A DNA stretch of 64,000 bases from Lithodes maja (Eukaryota > Arthropoda > Malacostraca > Decapoda > Lithodidae), in NCBI GenBank assembly GCA_037953745.1, contig JBAKBP010000698.1, positions 1-64,000 of the forward strand, written 5' to 3'. Below the pieces are notes generated by a model. That model saw only the letters and a list, made by a program, of their open reading frames with translations, was not told where the DNA came from and did no database searches. Shown here one piece after another: positions 21,387 through 31,220 of the stretch (position 1 is the first letter of the stretch; every line of letters begins with the position of its first letter). Position numbers and translations under genes: made by a program.

Positions 21387-21438
21387 CATTCTCCATTCAT
21401 TCCTATTTATTGTATATGTGGTTTATTTTTATACTTAA

Positions 21439-21645
21439 CCCTCTGAGGATCGATGACGCATTTCTTTTCTGTTTTCTGGCTGCTATTAGACGATTGTATT
21501 CAGATTAGGAAGGGTGTGTGGAAGTCAGAGGGTTGATTGTGATAGTCTTTACCCTTTTCATTCCCACAGATCCTTCTTAAGCTGTATAAAATCGTCCAAG
21601 GATAGCCAGGATAAACTGTCAAAATGCGTCACAATCTTCAGAGGG
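21439..21645. mobile_element. TTAA MITE (CCCTCTGAGGATC type)
   Basis: Flanked by TTAA at 21435 and 21646. Left end CCCTCTGAGGATCGATGACG, right complement CCCTCTGAAGATTGTGACGC. Inner arms have CTGGCTGCTATTAGACG. 207 bp, non-coding. Confidence 0.88.
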
Positions 21646-21725
21646 TTAACATGCATTTTCTTTATATTGTATATTTTCTCCACAAATTACCATAAAACCT
21701 TAACCAATAACTAAGCCACCATTAA

Positions 21726-21931
21726 CCCTGTCAGTACCGGTGCCGTCCTTTTACCTTTATTCTGGCTACTATTAGAAGATTTTATGAAGTTCAGAAGGAT
21801 ATATGGTGGCTAAAAGGATTAATTGAGATAGTCTGTAGCCTTTTAATGGGTAGTCGTCTTTCCTAAGCTGAATACAATCGTCTAATAGTTGCCAGAATAT
21901 AATGAAAAGGACGTCCCCGGTACAGAAGAGG
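21726..21931. mobile_element. TTAA MITE, first of a tandem pair
   Basis: Flanked by TTAA 21722 and 21932. Ends CCCTGTCAGTACCGGTGCCG and, complemented, CCTCTTCTGTACCGGGGACG, with arms of about 75 bp including TTCTGGCTACTATTAGA. Confidence 0.9.
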
Positions 21932-21935
21932 TTAA

Positions 21936-22142
21936 CCCTGTCAGTACCGTTGCCGTCCTTTTAGCTTCATTCTGGCTACTATTAGACGATTTTATTCAGT
22001 TTTAAAAGGGCCTACAACAATAAACAGGATTATAGCTATCTCTCCTAACCCTTTTCACCACCACAGATCCTTCTTAAACTGCACAAACCGTCTAAATATA
22101 GCTAGTATAAGATTATAAAGATGTCGCCGGTACAGAAAGGGG
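21936..22142. mobile_element. TTAA MITE, second of a tandem pair
   Basis: Begins at the TTAA that ends the previous MITE (21932-21935), in the same orientation. The left end CCCTGTCAGTACCGTTGCCG matches its neighbour. The right end is CGCCGGTACAGAAAGGGG followed by CTAA, a decayed TTAA. Confidence 0.88.
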
Positions 22143-22146
22143 CTAA

Positions 22147-22378
22147 ATAATCCATAAAATAAACAAAACCATATTATTAATCAGCTTCCTAATAAAATAA
22201 ACGAAAGAAATCAGCATTTTAGGTATAGGCTTCCAAAACACTTATTCATATTTTGATCCTCAACATTAATAACCCAGACGGAAGCATCATCCTTGAACCT
22301 TCTTAACTCCATCCTTCCACCTCTCTCTCGGTCTACCTCTCCCTCTCTGTCCTTCCACCTCACTCTGGTATTTTAATC
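22147..22378. other. Kinase downstream region with duplicated 3' end
   Basis: AT-rich, then pyrimidine-rich. Bases 22251-22303 repeat, with some mismatches, the end of the kinase gene at 22372-22424 (AACATTAATAACNCAGACGG). On the minus strand this copy reads KDDASVWVINV where the gene reads REDDSVCVINV followed by stop. It is therefore a remnant of a second coding end. Confidence 0.7.
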
Positions 22379-23506
22379 CTAAACATTAATAACACAGACG
22401 GAATCATCCTCCCTGAACCTCTTAGCAACCCCTACCTCCTCTGTGTCATCCAACTCTCTCTTTCTCTTTTCATCAACCACGAGCGGGATACAACAGACTG
22501 AATCAGCATTATCGACATCGACCACCACCCCGGTACTGGCTAGTAAGTTTAATATAGAGCTGGAGACACAGGCTGAATAGGCCTCTTCCAGATCATCGTC
22601 CGAGAGTATCTGTGAGTATCTGTGAGTATTATCCTCCAGCGACACACCAGCCTCGCACTCCGGTTCACTACAGGTGGAATCAACCTCATCGTTCAAAGGA
22701 GATTCGCTCGGAGGTGAGCTTTGCCCATCCAAGACCTCTAGACAACGATCCAAAATGTCAGACAGTTTGTCAAACACCACTGTAAGGTTGGGGCGGCAAA
22801 TTACCTCACACTTCATATCCCATACAAGAGATTTTAGGGAATCAGTCACTCCAAGAAGATCACTACCTATGTCGGCACCCATTAGAACTTTCTCAATTAT
22901 AACAGCAAGCGCCCAAGTGTCGCTCTGAGTGGAACTTAGGCCCTCCAGATACAGCTCCGGTGCGTAATGTTGGTATCTTTTGTATGAACCTACAGTTCCA
23001 GTAGGAAAATGTGAGTTTGGCCCGGAGAAACTAGCCATACCAAAATCTATTACAGACACCTGCAATTCATCGGCCCTAGTTTCAACAATCACATTGTCTA
23101 ATTTCAAATCGTTATGAATAACATTCCTTGAGTGGATGTCATTCACTTCAATGACGATTCCCTTTAGAATATTGAGCCACATCCAAAACGGAGTCTCATC
23201 TTCATTTATCAAATCCCATACTGTTTTCCCCTTGCACAGGGACATGACAATGATTGGTGTATCCGTCGCTACAGCCAATAGAACAGGTGCCCCACCAATG
23301 CCATCCATACGGCTGAGCATGCGGGCTTCATGTTTGAATAAAGAGAGGTAACGGAGGTCCTTACCTTCCTTCAGGCATGCTGGTCTACCATCAAACTCAA
23401 CTTTAGTGACTGTGGCATAGGACCCACGGCCTAGCACCCCGCCACGGTTAGACACCTTCGCCCAGATCTCGCAGCTGTTCATTGTGTTTATGATTGTGTT
23501 GGTCAT
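22379..23506 (-). CDS. Intronless protein kinase
   Basis: Single uninterrupted 375-residue frame with a eukaryotic protein kinase fold. It has a glycine-rich loop GRGSYATV (26-33), beta-3 lysine K46 in PACLKEG, a likely alpha-C Glu60, and a catalytic loop HNDLKLDN (131-138) in which the usual Arg of HRD is Asn. DFG is at 154-156, APE at 182-184, and the SDTW helix-F Asp is D196. A tail of about 115 residues is acidic and Ser/Pro-rich and ends with basic clusters KRKRE and AKRFRE that could be nuclear signals. HND makes it a non-RD kinase, which is usually not regulated by activation-loop phosphorylation. Serine/threonine specificity is likely from HxDLKxxN. No introns are visible, so it may be a retrocopy, a lineage-expanded host gene or cargo from a mobile element or virus; I cannot decide. 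Confidence 0.88.
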   Translation of the reverse strand: MTNTIINTMNSCEIWAKVSNRGGVLGRGSYATVTKVEFDGRPACLKEGKDLRYLSLFKHEARMLSRMDGIGGAPVLLAVATDTPIIVMSLCKGKTVWDLINEDETPFWMWLNILKGIVIEVNDIHSRNVIHNDLKLDNVIVETRADELQVSVIDFGMASFSGPNSHFPTGTVGSYKRYQHYAPELYLEGLSSTQSDTWALAVIIEKVLMGADIGSDLLGVTDSLKSLVWDMKCEVICRPNLTVVFDKLSDILDRCLEVLDGQSSPPSESPLNDEVDSTCSEPECEAGVSLEDNTHRYSQILSDDDLEEAYSACVSSSILNLLASTGVVVDVDNADSVCCIPLVVDEKRKRELDDTEEVGVAKRFREDDSVCVINV

Positions 23507-24012
23507 TACACACTAATAATATGTGTGTAACTTAAATGTGTCACAACAAAACCAATATCAAAGTGTAAGTATAAGAGTTAATACAAGATTAGTACCCTTG
23601 GCCTGATTGTACGACTTACACGATAGACAATTTGAAAACGAATGTTGCCTCAACTTCTCTCTCGAGCGATCTGATACCTTCAACAGCCTAAAATATCTAC
23701 ATAGCTACGTTGATATTTTGGTCCACAATAAATATTACTTAACGTTGTTTATTGTATGAAAATTCGTTCTGATTCTTAAAACAAAAACATTAGCTGGTTT
23801 TACTTGCATTTACTTGTAAAAAAACTATATAATGTGAAGGAAATAAATATATTTTCCTTTAGTTACCCATTCAAAATGTCAAAATGTTCGTTTTCTCTAA
23901 TAAGCGTATATAAGAAAATTAAGGTTTTACCGATAACTAAAATATAAAATACGATCAACGTATACAGTAATTATATTATATACGATGGTGTTATTAGCAT
24001 AATGGTGTATCT
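23507..24012. other. AT-rich region upstream of the kinase
   Basis: No ORF, clear repeat or convincing promoter element. The last 13 bases (24000-24012) are the left target duplication of the I-like LINE. Confidence 0.5.
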
Positions 24013-24515
24013 CCCCCTTGCCACATGACTCGTTGCCGCCGTTTGGGGGCTTCCGGGCTTGTAGGTGGGGCGGCCAAGGTTCTTGGCCGCTCTCCCTATC
24101 ACCTCCAACTAATTTTGTCATGTCCTTTTCTTTCTCCTCCTTTCTAGTTTTCGTTTTTCCCTCTTCCGCTTTCTCCTGGGGCTGCCATCCGAGACCGGTC
24201 TCCCACCCTTGAACTTTTGTGGTCCCGTCCCTCCCTTCCCTTCCGGTTGACTTCCCTGTTTGCTTCCTTCCTTTCTCTTTAACTGCTTCGGAGGTTCTAG
24301 TTTCCTTCGGGCTTCGCCTTGGTGTCTCTGATCACTGCTGAGTTGGCAGAGTCCACCTGGCGACAGGTGCTGCCGGCGAGGGCTCGCAAGGCTCGTTGCT
24401 GGAGGATAGGCACTATAGGGATGCTTTGGGGTTTCTGACTCTCTTCTCTCTTCCCAGTGAGTGTGTCAGGTGACTACGCCGGCCCCGTTCTCCATGGGAC
24501 AAAGCTGCAGGACAA

Positions 24516-26936
24516 ATGCCCGGGTTGTACAAGGTCCCTAGCTCAAAGCCGAGACCTGTCCCATCTCAATTGGCCGCATTCTGGGTTTCGTGGCCCTGCG
24601 GAGGTCTTTCTCCCTTTCATTGCCAGGGGCACCTGGTAACCGCAGTATCTTCTTCCATGCTTTACCCCCTTTTCTCTTGTTATGGTGACGACTTATGCTT
24701 TTTTCCCTGTTCTTCCCTGTTTATGGCTTCTGCTTTAGTGGTTCCGGTGAGTGAGCCCCTTGTGGCATGCAGCCTGCCACTTGGGGGTCTGTTGTCTGGC
24801 TGTCAGTCCGGTTCACCGCGGGAGCACGGTGAGTCGGGGATGGTTTTGGGTGCTCTCGACCGGCCCGCTGAACTATCCCTCGGTCGTCGCTCGTCCCTCT
24901 CGTCCATTACCGTTCCGAATCCTTCTCCTACCCTTCCGTCTTCGTCACGTCTTTCTCCGCCCTCCACTACCCAGGATTTCATCTCCTCTCCTGTAGTTAT
25001 TTCTGCGTCTTCCTCTTCTTCCTCTTCTCCCTCTAGTCTTGTCACCCTCGACCCTTTTCTGCCCTCCCTCCCTCGTTCTCTTTCCTCTTCTTCTCCAGTT
25101 TCGTCCTCTTCTCGTCCTCGCTCCTCGGTCCTCCCTATGTCCTCTCTCTTTGCACCTCCTTCCTTTACTAAGTTTTTCTCCATCCCTGCTTCTGCGCCTC
25201 TAGCCGGTGATGACCTCCTCTTCCACCTGCGTCTCCTTCAACAGGTGGGAAAGGACGTCACCTTCCACTCCCGCCATGATGCCTCCCGTCTTGTTACCGT
25301 CCAAAACGAACTTCAGGCTACTGCTATGTCCTCTTTCGTCGATTGTTCTGGCACCCCCATCCCGGCTCAAAAAGATCAACGGCTCAACTCCTGTACAGGG
25401 ACTGTCCTGATCCCCGCTTCCATCCGTCTCGGGGGTCGTCCTTTCGCGGATTGCGCCGACCTCGTCAAGGACATCGTTGTCGCTCAAGACCACAAGGTGG
25501 TTAGTGTGGTGTGCTACACTATCCCTCCTCGCGACCTTCGCCGCCATCCCGCTAACATTGCCAAGATCTCTTTTGATGGACTTTCCCTTCCTGCCCATGT
25601 TATTGTCGGTGGTACTCGCCTCCCCGTGACTGCGTCTCTTCCCCATCCACTCCAGTGTCGCAGCTACTGGCGTTTCGGCCACCCGGCTAAGTTCTGCCGT
25701 ACAGCCGATGAGTGCCCACTCTGCCCGCGCTGTGTGCAGTCCGGACATGCCGTTGGCGGATGTCAGTCAACGTCCCAGTTCTGCCTTAATTGCCGCGGGT
25801 CTCATTCGGCCGACTCTAAGATTTGCCCCGTTCATCTGTTCGAGTCTGAGGTTGCTGTCCTCAAAGCGAGACACGGCCTTACGCTCACCGCAGCCCGCCA
25901 AGAGGCTCGTCGCTTGGGCTTCACCCCTCAGTCGTTTTCCAAGACTCTGTCTCCTCCCTCCTCTTCTTTGCCTCCCTCTGCCACGCGCCCCCCTTTTTCT
26001 GGTTCCTCGGTTCCTTCCACCGCCTCCGCTCCCTCCGTCCCCCCGGTCGCACCAGTTTCGTCATCTGCCTCCCTTCCTTCTACTGGTGCTTCTCCTGGAT
26101 TTTCTCCTTCCTCCTCTTCAGTCTCCTCCGTTCGTCCTTCCGTCTCTTCCTTTTCTGTCCCTTTGTCTAACACTTTCTCTGTTCTCAGTCCTTCTCCTAC
26201 TTCTGCCCCTTCCTCTTGCTCTCTTCCTTGTTCCTCCTCTTCTAGTCTCCCTCCACGCTCTCACCGTTCCAAGCCTCCCCCCCGTTCTCCGTCATCTTCC
26301 TCTTCTAGTCGCCCCAAATCTCCTCCTCGCTCTAAACTTCCCTTCTCCTCTACCAAACGGGCTCCTGTGCTCCGTTCTTCCTCGCCCGCTTCCTCTTTTA
26401 AACGTAAGGGTGGTCTCCGTGATGTGCGGTGCTCCAGTCCCTGCGAGAAGAAGAAGAAGTCGCCTCCTTCTCCTTCTGTTTCCCTTTCTCCTCTCTCCGT
26501 CCAGTCTCCTCCTCCTCCCGTCCCTGCATCCCTAGATTTCTCCTACGAAACCCTACCTCAGATTGACGAATTTATCCGTTCTTCCCACCCACCACCTTCT
26601 ACTGTTCACGCCAAAGTTCATCCTACCCCCTCTTCTCTCCCCCCTACCCCTCTCCCGCCTTCCCCTCTCCCGCCTTCCCCTGCCCCGTCCTCTTCCTCCA
26701 CTCCCCCTTCTGGCCTTCCTCCGGGCCCTCCTCCTCTTCCTCCTCCTGACCCTCCCCCTCTTCCTTCTCCTGCCCTTACCCCCTCCTTCTCTTCCCACCC
26801 GCCGTCCGTCCTTCCTCCCTCTTCCGGCCCTCCTCCTTCCTCTCCTCTTTCTCTGTTAGACCTCCCTATGCCCCCCGGTTTCCAGTCTTCCCCTTCAACG
26901 TCTTCTCCAATTCCTGCTCTTATTTCCCATCGTTAG
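24516..26936 (+). CDS. I-like LINE ORF1 (gag-like, CCHC knuckles)
   Basis: 806-codon frame. Met 24516 is the first, but Met 24723 (MASALVV) is an equally likely true start. The N-terminal third is Ser/Pro-rich and low complexity. A nucleic-acid-binding core from about residue 225 is followed by three knuckles from residue 381. The first (CRSYWRFGHPAKFC) has Tyr where the second Cys is expected. The second (CPRCVQSGHAVGGC) is CX2CX4HX4C. The third (CLNCRGSHSADSKIC) is CX2CX3HX6C. A long Ser/Pro/Arg tail of about 350 residues ends PIPALISHR. The likely role is to package element RNA with ORF2 protein. Other long frames on either strand here are composition shadows. Confidence 0.88.
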   Translation: MPGLYKVPSSKPRPVPSQLAAFWVSWPCGGLSPFHCQGHLVTAVSSSMLYPLFSCYGDDLCFFPCSSLFMASALVVPVSEPLVACSLPLGGLLSGCQSGSPREHGESGMVLGALDRPAELSLGRRSSLSSITVPNPSPTLPSSSRLSPPSTTQDFISSPVVISASSSSSSSPSSLVTLDPFLPSLPRSLSSSSPVSSSSRPRSSVLPMSSLFAPPSFTKFFSIPASAPLAGDDLLFHLRLLQQVGKDVTFHSRHDASRLVTVQNELQATAMSSFVDCSGTPIPAQKDQRLNSCTGTVLIPASIRLGGRPFADCADLVKDIVVAQDHKVVSVVCYTIPPRDLRRHPANIAKISFDGLSLPAHVIVGGTRLPVTASLPHPLQCRSYWRFGHPAKFCRTADECPLCPRCVQSGHAVGGCQSTSQFCLNCRGSHSADSKICPVHLFESEVAVLKARHGLTLTAARQEARRLGFTPQSFSKTLSPPSSSLPPSATRPPFSGSSVPSTASAPSVPPVAPVSSSASLPSTGASPGFSPSSSSVSSVRPSVSSFSVPLSNTFSVLSPSPTSAPSSCSLPCSSSSSLPPRSHRSKPPPRSPSSSSSSRPKSPPRSKLPFSSTKRAPVLRSSSPASSFKRKGGLRDVRCSSPCEKKKKSPPSPSVSLSPLSVQSPPPPVPASLDFSYETLPQIDEFIRSSHPPPSTVHAKVHPTPSSLPPTPLPPSPLPPSPAPSSSSTPPSGLPPGPPPLPPPDPPPLPSPALTPSFSSHPPSVLPPSSGPPPSSPLSLLDLPMPPGFQSSPSTSSPIPALISHR

Positions 26937-27372
26937 CCTCTCTTGGCTATATTTTCCACCCACGGTGTTACCTGTATTTTGTAAATATGTTGTATATAGT
27001 GTTCGTCTTTTCTTCCCTCTTGTACGCGTTTTCTTTTTATTCTTTTTTGTCTTTAATTTTTTTTTCGCCCATCCGACTTTTCATTGTTGTGCATAAGTGT
27101 GTATTCTTCCCTTTCTTTTTTTGTTGGCTTTTGCCTCCTTTTACTTCTCCACGTTATCCTCATTCACCTTTTCTTAGTTGTACATAAGTGTGTGTGTTTT
27201 CCTTTATTGTTATTTGTGTATATTTCTTTCCTTCTATGTGTGTCCTTCCTCTTTTTCTGTGCGTTCTTATTTTCGGTGGCTTTTGCCTCCTTTTATGGTT
27301 TTCTTTTGTCTGTTTTCGTTGTTTTTTCGTCCTTTAGTCTCCTCTTAGTTTCTTTTTTCTTTTTCTTTATTT

Positions 27373-30300
27373 ATGTCCATTTTGCAGTGGAATCTTCGTA
27401 GTCTTAATGCTCAAAGGATTGACTTAAGTTTTCTTCTTTCTCTTCACTCCCCTAAGGTCGTTTGTCTTCAGGAGACTCGTCTTTTCTCTTCTCCTGTTCC
27501 CTTTCCTCATTACTCTTTTTATAGTTCTCCCCACTCTCTCCATGATACTTGTCTTCTTATTCATCGTTCTGTCCCTTTTGAAGAGCTGTCCTTTTCTACT
27601 CGTTTCCCTTGCACCTTTGCTAGAGTCTATCTTGACCGCTGGTTGACAGTGGTTTCTGTATATTTGTCGCCTTCTCTTCCCATCGATTTTTCCGAATTCT
27701 CCGGGATTTTATCTAAGTTGCCCACTCCATTCTTAGTCCTTGGTGATTTTAATGGTCGGCACACCTTGTGGGGTGACAATGTTATTTCGCCCCGGGGTCG
27801 TCGGCTTGAACCTTTTCTCTCGGCCCGTAATCTTTTTATCCTTAATTCTGGTACTCCTACTCATTTTGATGCTCGGACTCGTACGTTTTCCTGTATCGAT
27901 CTTTCCCTGTGTTCCCCTTCAGTTTCCCTTGATTTTCATTGGTCAGTTCTCGAGAATTCTCACAATTCCGACCATTTTCCCATTCTCCTTTCTCTGACTA
28001 CCTACTCTCCTACTCCTAACTCCCCTCGTTGGTGCTTCCAGCGGGCGGACTGGTCTTCTTTCGCTTCCCTTACTGTTCCTTCTTTGCTTCCTCCTCCTTT
28101 CTCGTCGGTCCGTGTCATGCTCTCGTTTTTTCTGGATCTGGTTTTCGGTGCTGCTTTGCCATCCATTCCCCGGACGTCTCGCCCTTTCTCGTCTAAATGC
28201 GTCCCTTGGTGGTCTCCTGAGTGTTCCAGGGCCCTCCGGGTTAAACGGGCGGCTTGGAAAAGTTTTCGCCGTAAGCGTCTCACCCCTGCTTCTCAGGAGT
28301 CATTTTTTCTCTTTCGCCGTGCGTCTGCTCTTTTCCGTCGTACTACCAAAGCCGCTAAACGCCGGAGTTGGGAGTCCTATGTTTCTTCTATTACGTCTCG
28401 CACTCCTGTCGCTTCGGTTTGGAAACGTATTCGTAAGATCTCTGGTAAACATCTTCCCTTCCGTGCTCCAGTCCTCCGCATTGATGGTGTTTCTGTGGCA
28501 GACTCCGAAACAATTGCTGATCGATTGGGCTCGTACTTTAGCTCCGTTAGCAGTGGTTCTCACCTCTCTGCTGAGTTTCACTCGCTTAAAGTCGTTGCGG
28601 AAAGTACTCCAATTACTTTTAGTCTTTCCTCTGACGAATCCTATAATGCTCCTTTTTCCTCAACTGAGTTACGCACCGCTCTCCGTGCCTGTAAGAACAC
28701 TTCTGAGGGTCCTGATGGTATCCATTATCTCATGCTCAAACATCTTTCTTCGCAAGCTCTGGTCTTCTTGTTAGCTCTCTATAACAAGATTTGGTCTTCT
28801 GGTGTTTTCCCTCCCTCTTGGAGTACTGCCCTGACCATACCTTTTCTTAAACCTGGCAAGTCTGGGTTCTCCCCACAGGACTATCGCCCTATTGTCCTTA
28901 CCAGTTGCCTGTGTAAACTCTTTGAACGTATGATTAACGCTCGTCTCATGTGGATTCTTGAGTCGCGCCATTTGTTGTCTTCTTCCCAGTTCGGGTTCAG
29001 ACGTGCTCGTAGTACGCTTGACCCCCTCCTTCGCTTGGATTCTTATGTCAGGACGGCTTTTGCTCGTCGTCAAACTGTCATTGCTGTTTTTTTCGATCTC
29101 GAAAAGGCCTATGATTCTACCTGGAAGTACCACATTTTGCGTCAGCTCCGTTCTTGTGGCATTTACGGTAATCTAGGAGTCTTTATTCAGAATTTTCTTT
29201 CTTCTCGGTCCTTTCGTGTCAGAGTCGCTTCCCACTTGTCTCGTCTTTACCCTCAGTTGGAAGGTCTCCCTCAGGGTTGTGTCCTGAGTACCGTCCTTTT
29301 TCTCATTGCTATCAACGGTATCGTGTCTTCTCTTCCTGTCGGGGTTCGGTCTTCCTTGTATGTCGACGACTTTGCGATTTACGCAGCCGACTCAGATATT
29401 GCTGCTTTACGTCTTTTTATCCAATCCTCTATTCTGGCTGTTTCTTCATGGGCAACCCGCCACGGGTTCCGTTTTTCCACCTCCAAATCCTGCGCGATGT
29501 CCTTTACTCGTTGCCATTCTATTCCTCATCCTCCTCTTACTCTTTATGGTACTGCCCTCCCTTATCGTTCCTCTACTACTTTTTTGGGTCTTACTTTTGA
29601 TTCTCGTCTTAATTGGTCCGCTCATGTTTCTTCTCTCAAGGTTGCTGCCTTACTCCGCCTCCGCCTTCTTCAGTCCTTGTCCCACCTCACTTGGGGTGCT
29701 GATCGAGCGCTTCTTCTTCGGCTTCATACGGTTCTTGTCCTCTCTAAGTTGGATTATGGCTGTCAAGTTTACTCTTCAGCCTCTGATTCTGTTCTCCATG
29801 CTCTTGATTCTGTTCATCACTCTGGTCTTCGTCTTGCCCTTGGTGCTTTTCGTTCCTCTCCTGTTGAAAGCCTCTATGCTGAGTCTGGTTTCCCTTCTCT
29901 TTATTGCCGTCGGGCTCTCCTGTCCCTTCGTTCTTACGCTCGCCTTCAACAATTCCCATCTTCACATCTTTCTCTTCCCCCTTCGGTCGTTGCTACTTTT
30001 TCGTCTCACCCCCGTCTTGGTTCTCCGTTTTCTGTCCGCATGCTCTCGCTGCTCGCATCGTGCTCTTTCCCTGTTTCTAACGTCCTCCCTTTCCGCTTTT
30101 GCTCTTTTCCCCCCTGGCTTTTCCCTCGTCCTTCGGTTTGCCCTTCCATCCTTCCTTGTTCCAAGTCCTCTACTTCTCCCCTCGTTCTTCGGTCTCGTTT
30201 CTTAGATCACCTCTCTCTTCACGCTACAACCACTCCTGTGTTTACTGATGGCTCCAAGACGTCGGTAGGCGTGGGGTTTGCCGTCCTTTTTCCCACTTGC

Positions 30301-31065
30301 TCGTATCAATATTCTTTACCTCCCGTTGCCAGTATATTAACTGCTGAACTTTATGCTATTTTTATTGCCCTCCGTTTTATGTGTTCCTTCCCCTCCTCGT
30401 CCTTTACTTTGTTCTCTGATTCTCTCAGTGCTCTACTTCTCTTACAGTCCTCCCCTGCTCTACACCCTTTAGTTCTTTCCATTCAGGAATGGCTTTTCCG
30501 CCTTTCCGTCCGCAAAAAGCTTGTTCGTTTTTGCTGGGTTCCCAGTCACGTTGGCGTTTGCGGTAATGAGCGGGTTGATTACCTTGCTCGTTCTGCTGCC
30601 GTGCGGGGTACCCGCTCCTCACTTGCTGTCCCGGCCTCTGATTTCTTCCCTGCCTTGTCCAGGTTTCTTTGGTCGAGGTGGCAGACTCAGTGGTCCGCTC
30701 TCTCCGTTAATAAACTTCGTTCTGTCAAACCGTCCGTTTCTGGGTGGTCTGATCCCTCCCACCGTAATCGCCGATGGGAGATGGCTTTGGCCCGTCTCCG
30801 CATTGGCCACACCAGACTTACCCATTCGTTTTTAATGTCCCGTTCTCCTCCGACTCTTTGCTCGCGCTGTACCGTTCAGCTTTCTGTCTCCCATCTTTTC
30901 CTCGATTGCCCCTTATTTTCCGTTGCCCGCACGCGTTTCTTCCCTTTTCTGGCTTTCCTCCACCGGCCGCCATGTCTTGCAGATTTTCTTTCTGAACCTC
31001 CCTCGTTTTCTTTCTCCCGTATTATGTCCTTCCTTCATCATGTTCGAGTTCTCGATGATATTTAG
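27373..31065 (+). CDS. I-like LINE ORF2: endonuclease-RT-RNase H, intact
   Basis: 1,230 residues without interruption. The endonuclease occupies roughly 1-225 (QWNLRSLN, CLQETRL, LVLGDFNGRHTLWG, NSDHFPILL). RT has EGPDGIHYLML, DYRPIVLTSCLCK, QFGFRRARST, FFDLEKAYDSTW, GLPQGCVLS and the catalytic YVDD near residue 662. RNase H begins near 955 (VFTDGSKTSVGVG, LTAELYAI, LFSDSLSALL, WVPSHVGVCGNERVDYLA), with the D-E-D-D residues present. A C-terminal zinc-like CSRC ... SHLFLDCP segment follows. All catalytic residues appear intact, so the copy may be competent. The Met lies about 435 bp after the ORF1 stop. Confidence 0.93.
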   Translation: MSILQWNLRSLNAQRIDLSFLLSLHSPKVVCLQETRLFSSPVPFPHYSFYSSPHSLHDTCLLIHRSVPFEELSFSTRFPCTFARVYLDRWLTVVSVYLSPSLPIDFSEFSGILSKLPTPFLVLGDFNGRHTLWGDNVISPRGRRLEPFLSARNLFILNSGTPTHFDARTRTFSCIDLSLCSPSVSLDFHWSVLENSHNSDHFPILLSLTTYSPTPNSPRWCFQRADWSSFASLTVPSLLPPPFSSVRVMLSFFLDLVFGAALPSIPRTSRPFSSKCVPWWSPECSRALRVKRAAWKSFRRKRLTPASQESFFLFRRASALFRRTTKAAKRRSWESYVSSITSRTPVASVWKRIRKISGKHLPFRAPVLRIDGVSVADSETIADRLGSYFSSVSSGSHLSAEFHSLKVVAESTPITFSLSSDESYNAPFSSTELRTALRACKNTSEGPDGIHYLMLKHLSSQALVFLLALYNKIWSSGVFPPSWSTALTIPFLKPGKSGFSPQDYRPIVLTSCLCKLFERMINARLMWILESRHLLSSSQFGFRRARSTLDPLLRLDSYVRTAFARRQTVIAVFFDLEKAYDSTWKYHILRQLRSCGIYGNLGVFIQNFLSSRSFRVRVASHLSRLYPQLEGLPQGCVLSTVLFLIAINGIVSSLPVGVRSSLYVDDFAIYAADSDIAALRLFIQSSILAVSSWATRHGFRFSTSKSCAMSFTRCHSIPHPPLTLYGTALPYRSSTTFLGLTFDSRLNWSAHVSSLKVAALLRLRLLQSLSHLTWGADRALLLRLHTVLVLSKLDYGCQVYSSASDSVLHALDSVHHSGLRLALGAFRSSPVESLYAESGFPSLYCRRALLSLRSYARLQQFPSSHLSLPPSVVATFSSHPRLGSPFSVRMLSLLASCSFPVSNVLPFRFCSFPPWLFPRPSVCPSILPCSKSSTSPLVLRSRFLDHLSLHATTTPVFTDGSKTSVGVGFAVLFPTCSYQYSLPPVASILTAELYAIFIALRFMCSFPSSSFTLFSDSLSALLLLQSSPALHPLVLSIQEWLFRLSVRKKLVRFCWVPSHVGVCGNERVDYLARSAAVRGTRSSLAVPASDFFPALSRFLWSRWQTQWSALSVNKLRSVKPSVSGWSDPSHRNRRWEMALARLRIGHTRLTHSFLMSRSPPTLCSRCTVQLSVSHLFLDCPLFSVARTRFFPFLAFLHRPPCLADFLSEPPSFSFSRIMSFLHHVRVLDDI

Positions 31066-31220
31066 TTAACTTCCTTCCCGTCTTTCCCTATTTCGTGCCA
31101 TATGGCCTTTGTCGCCTGGTGCGTTGACTTCATTAATGTAATGTAATGGTGTATCTACGGGGGGGGGGGGGGGGGGCACTTACCCTCCATAGAGACCATA
31201 TAGTAAAAGAGATCGGCCAA

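Larger units (their letters stand above)
24013..31143 (+). mobile_element. Complete I-clade-like LINE with 13-bp target duplication
   Basis: TAATGGTGTATCT occurs at 24000-24012 and again at 31144-31156, bracketing 7,131 bp. The 3' end reads ATTAATGTAATG, a short TAATG-type tail. Inside are a 5' UTR of about 0.5-0.7 kb, ORF1, a T-rich spacer of about 430 bp and ORF2 with endonuclease, RT and RNase H. Both ORFs are open. RNase H in ORF2 and CCHC knuckles in ORF1 point to the I group of clades (I/Nimb-like). GC-rich, C/T-biased coding strand contrasts with neighbouring families. Confidence 0.9.

Noticed and set aside
22379..23506. Kinase as part of an endogenous DNA virus
   Set aside because: Possible in principle for decapods, but no other viral gene is found next to it.
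24803..26798. Long minus-strand and alternate-frame ORFs rich in Glu/Arg or Leu/Pro
   Set aside because: Composition shadows of the pyrimidine-rich ORF1.
31158..31176. Poly-G runs (also near 49991) as quadruplex regulators
   Set aside because: Simple homopolymers in non-coding repeats; length may be a sequencing artefact.
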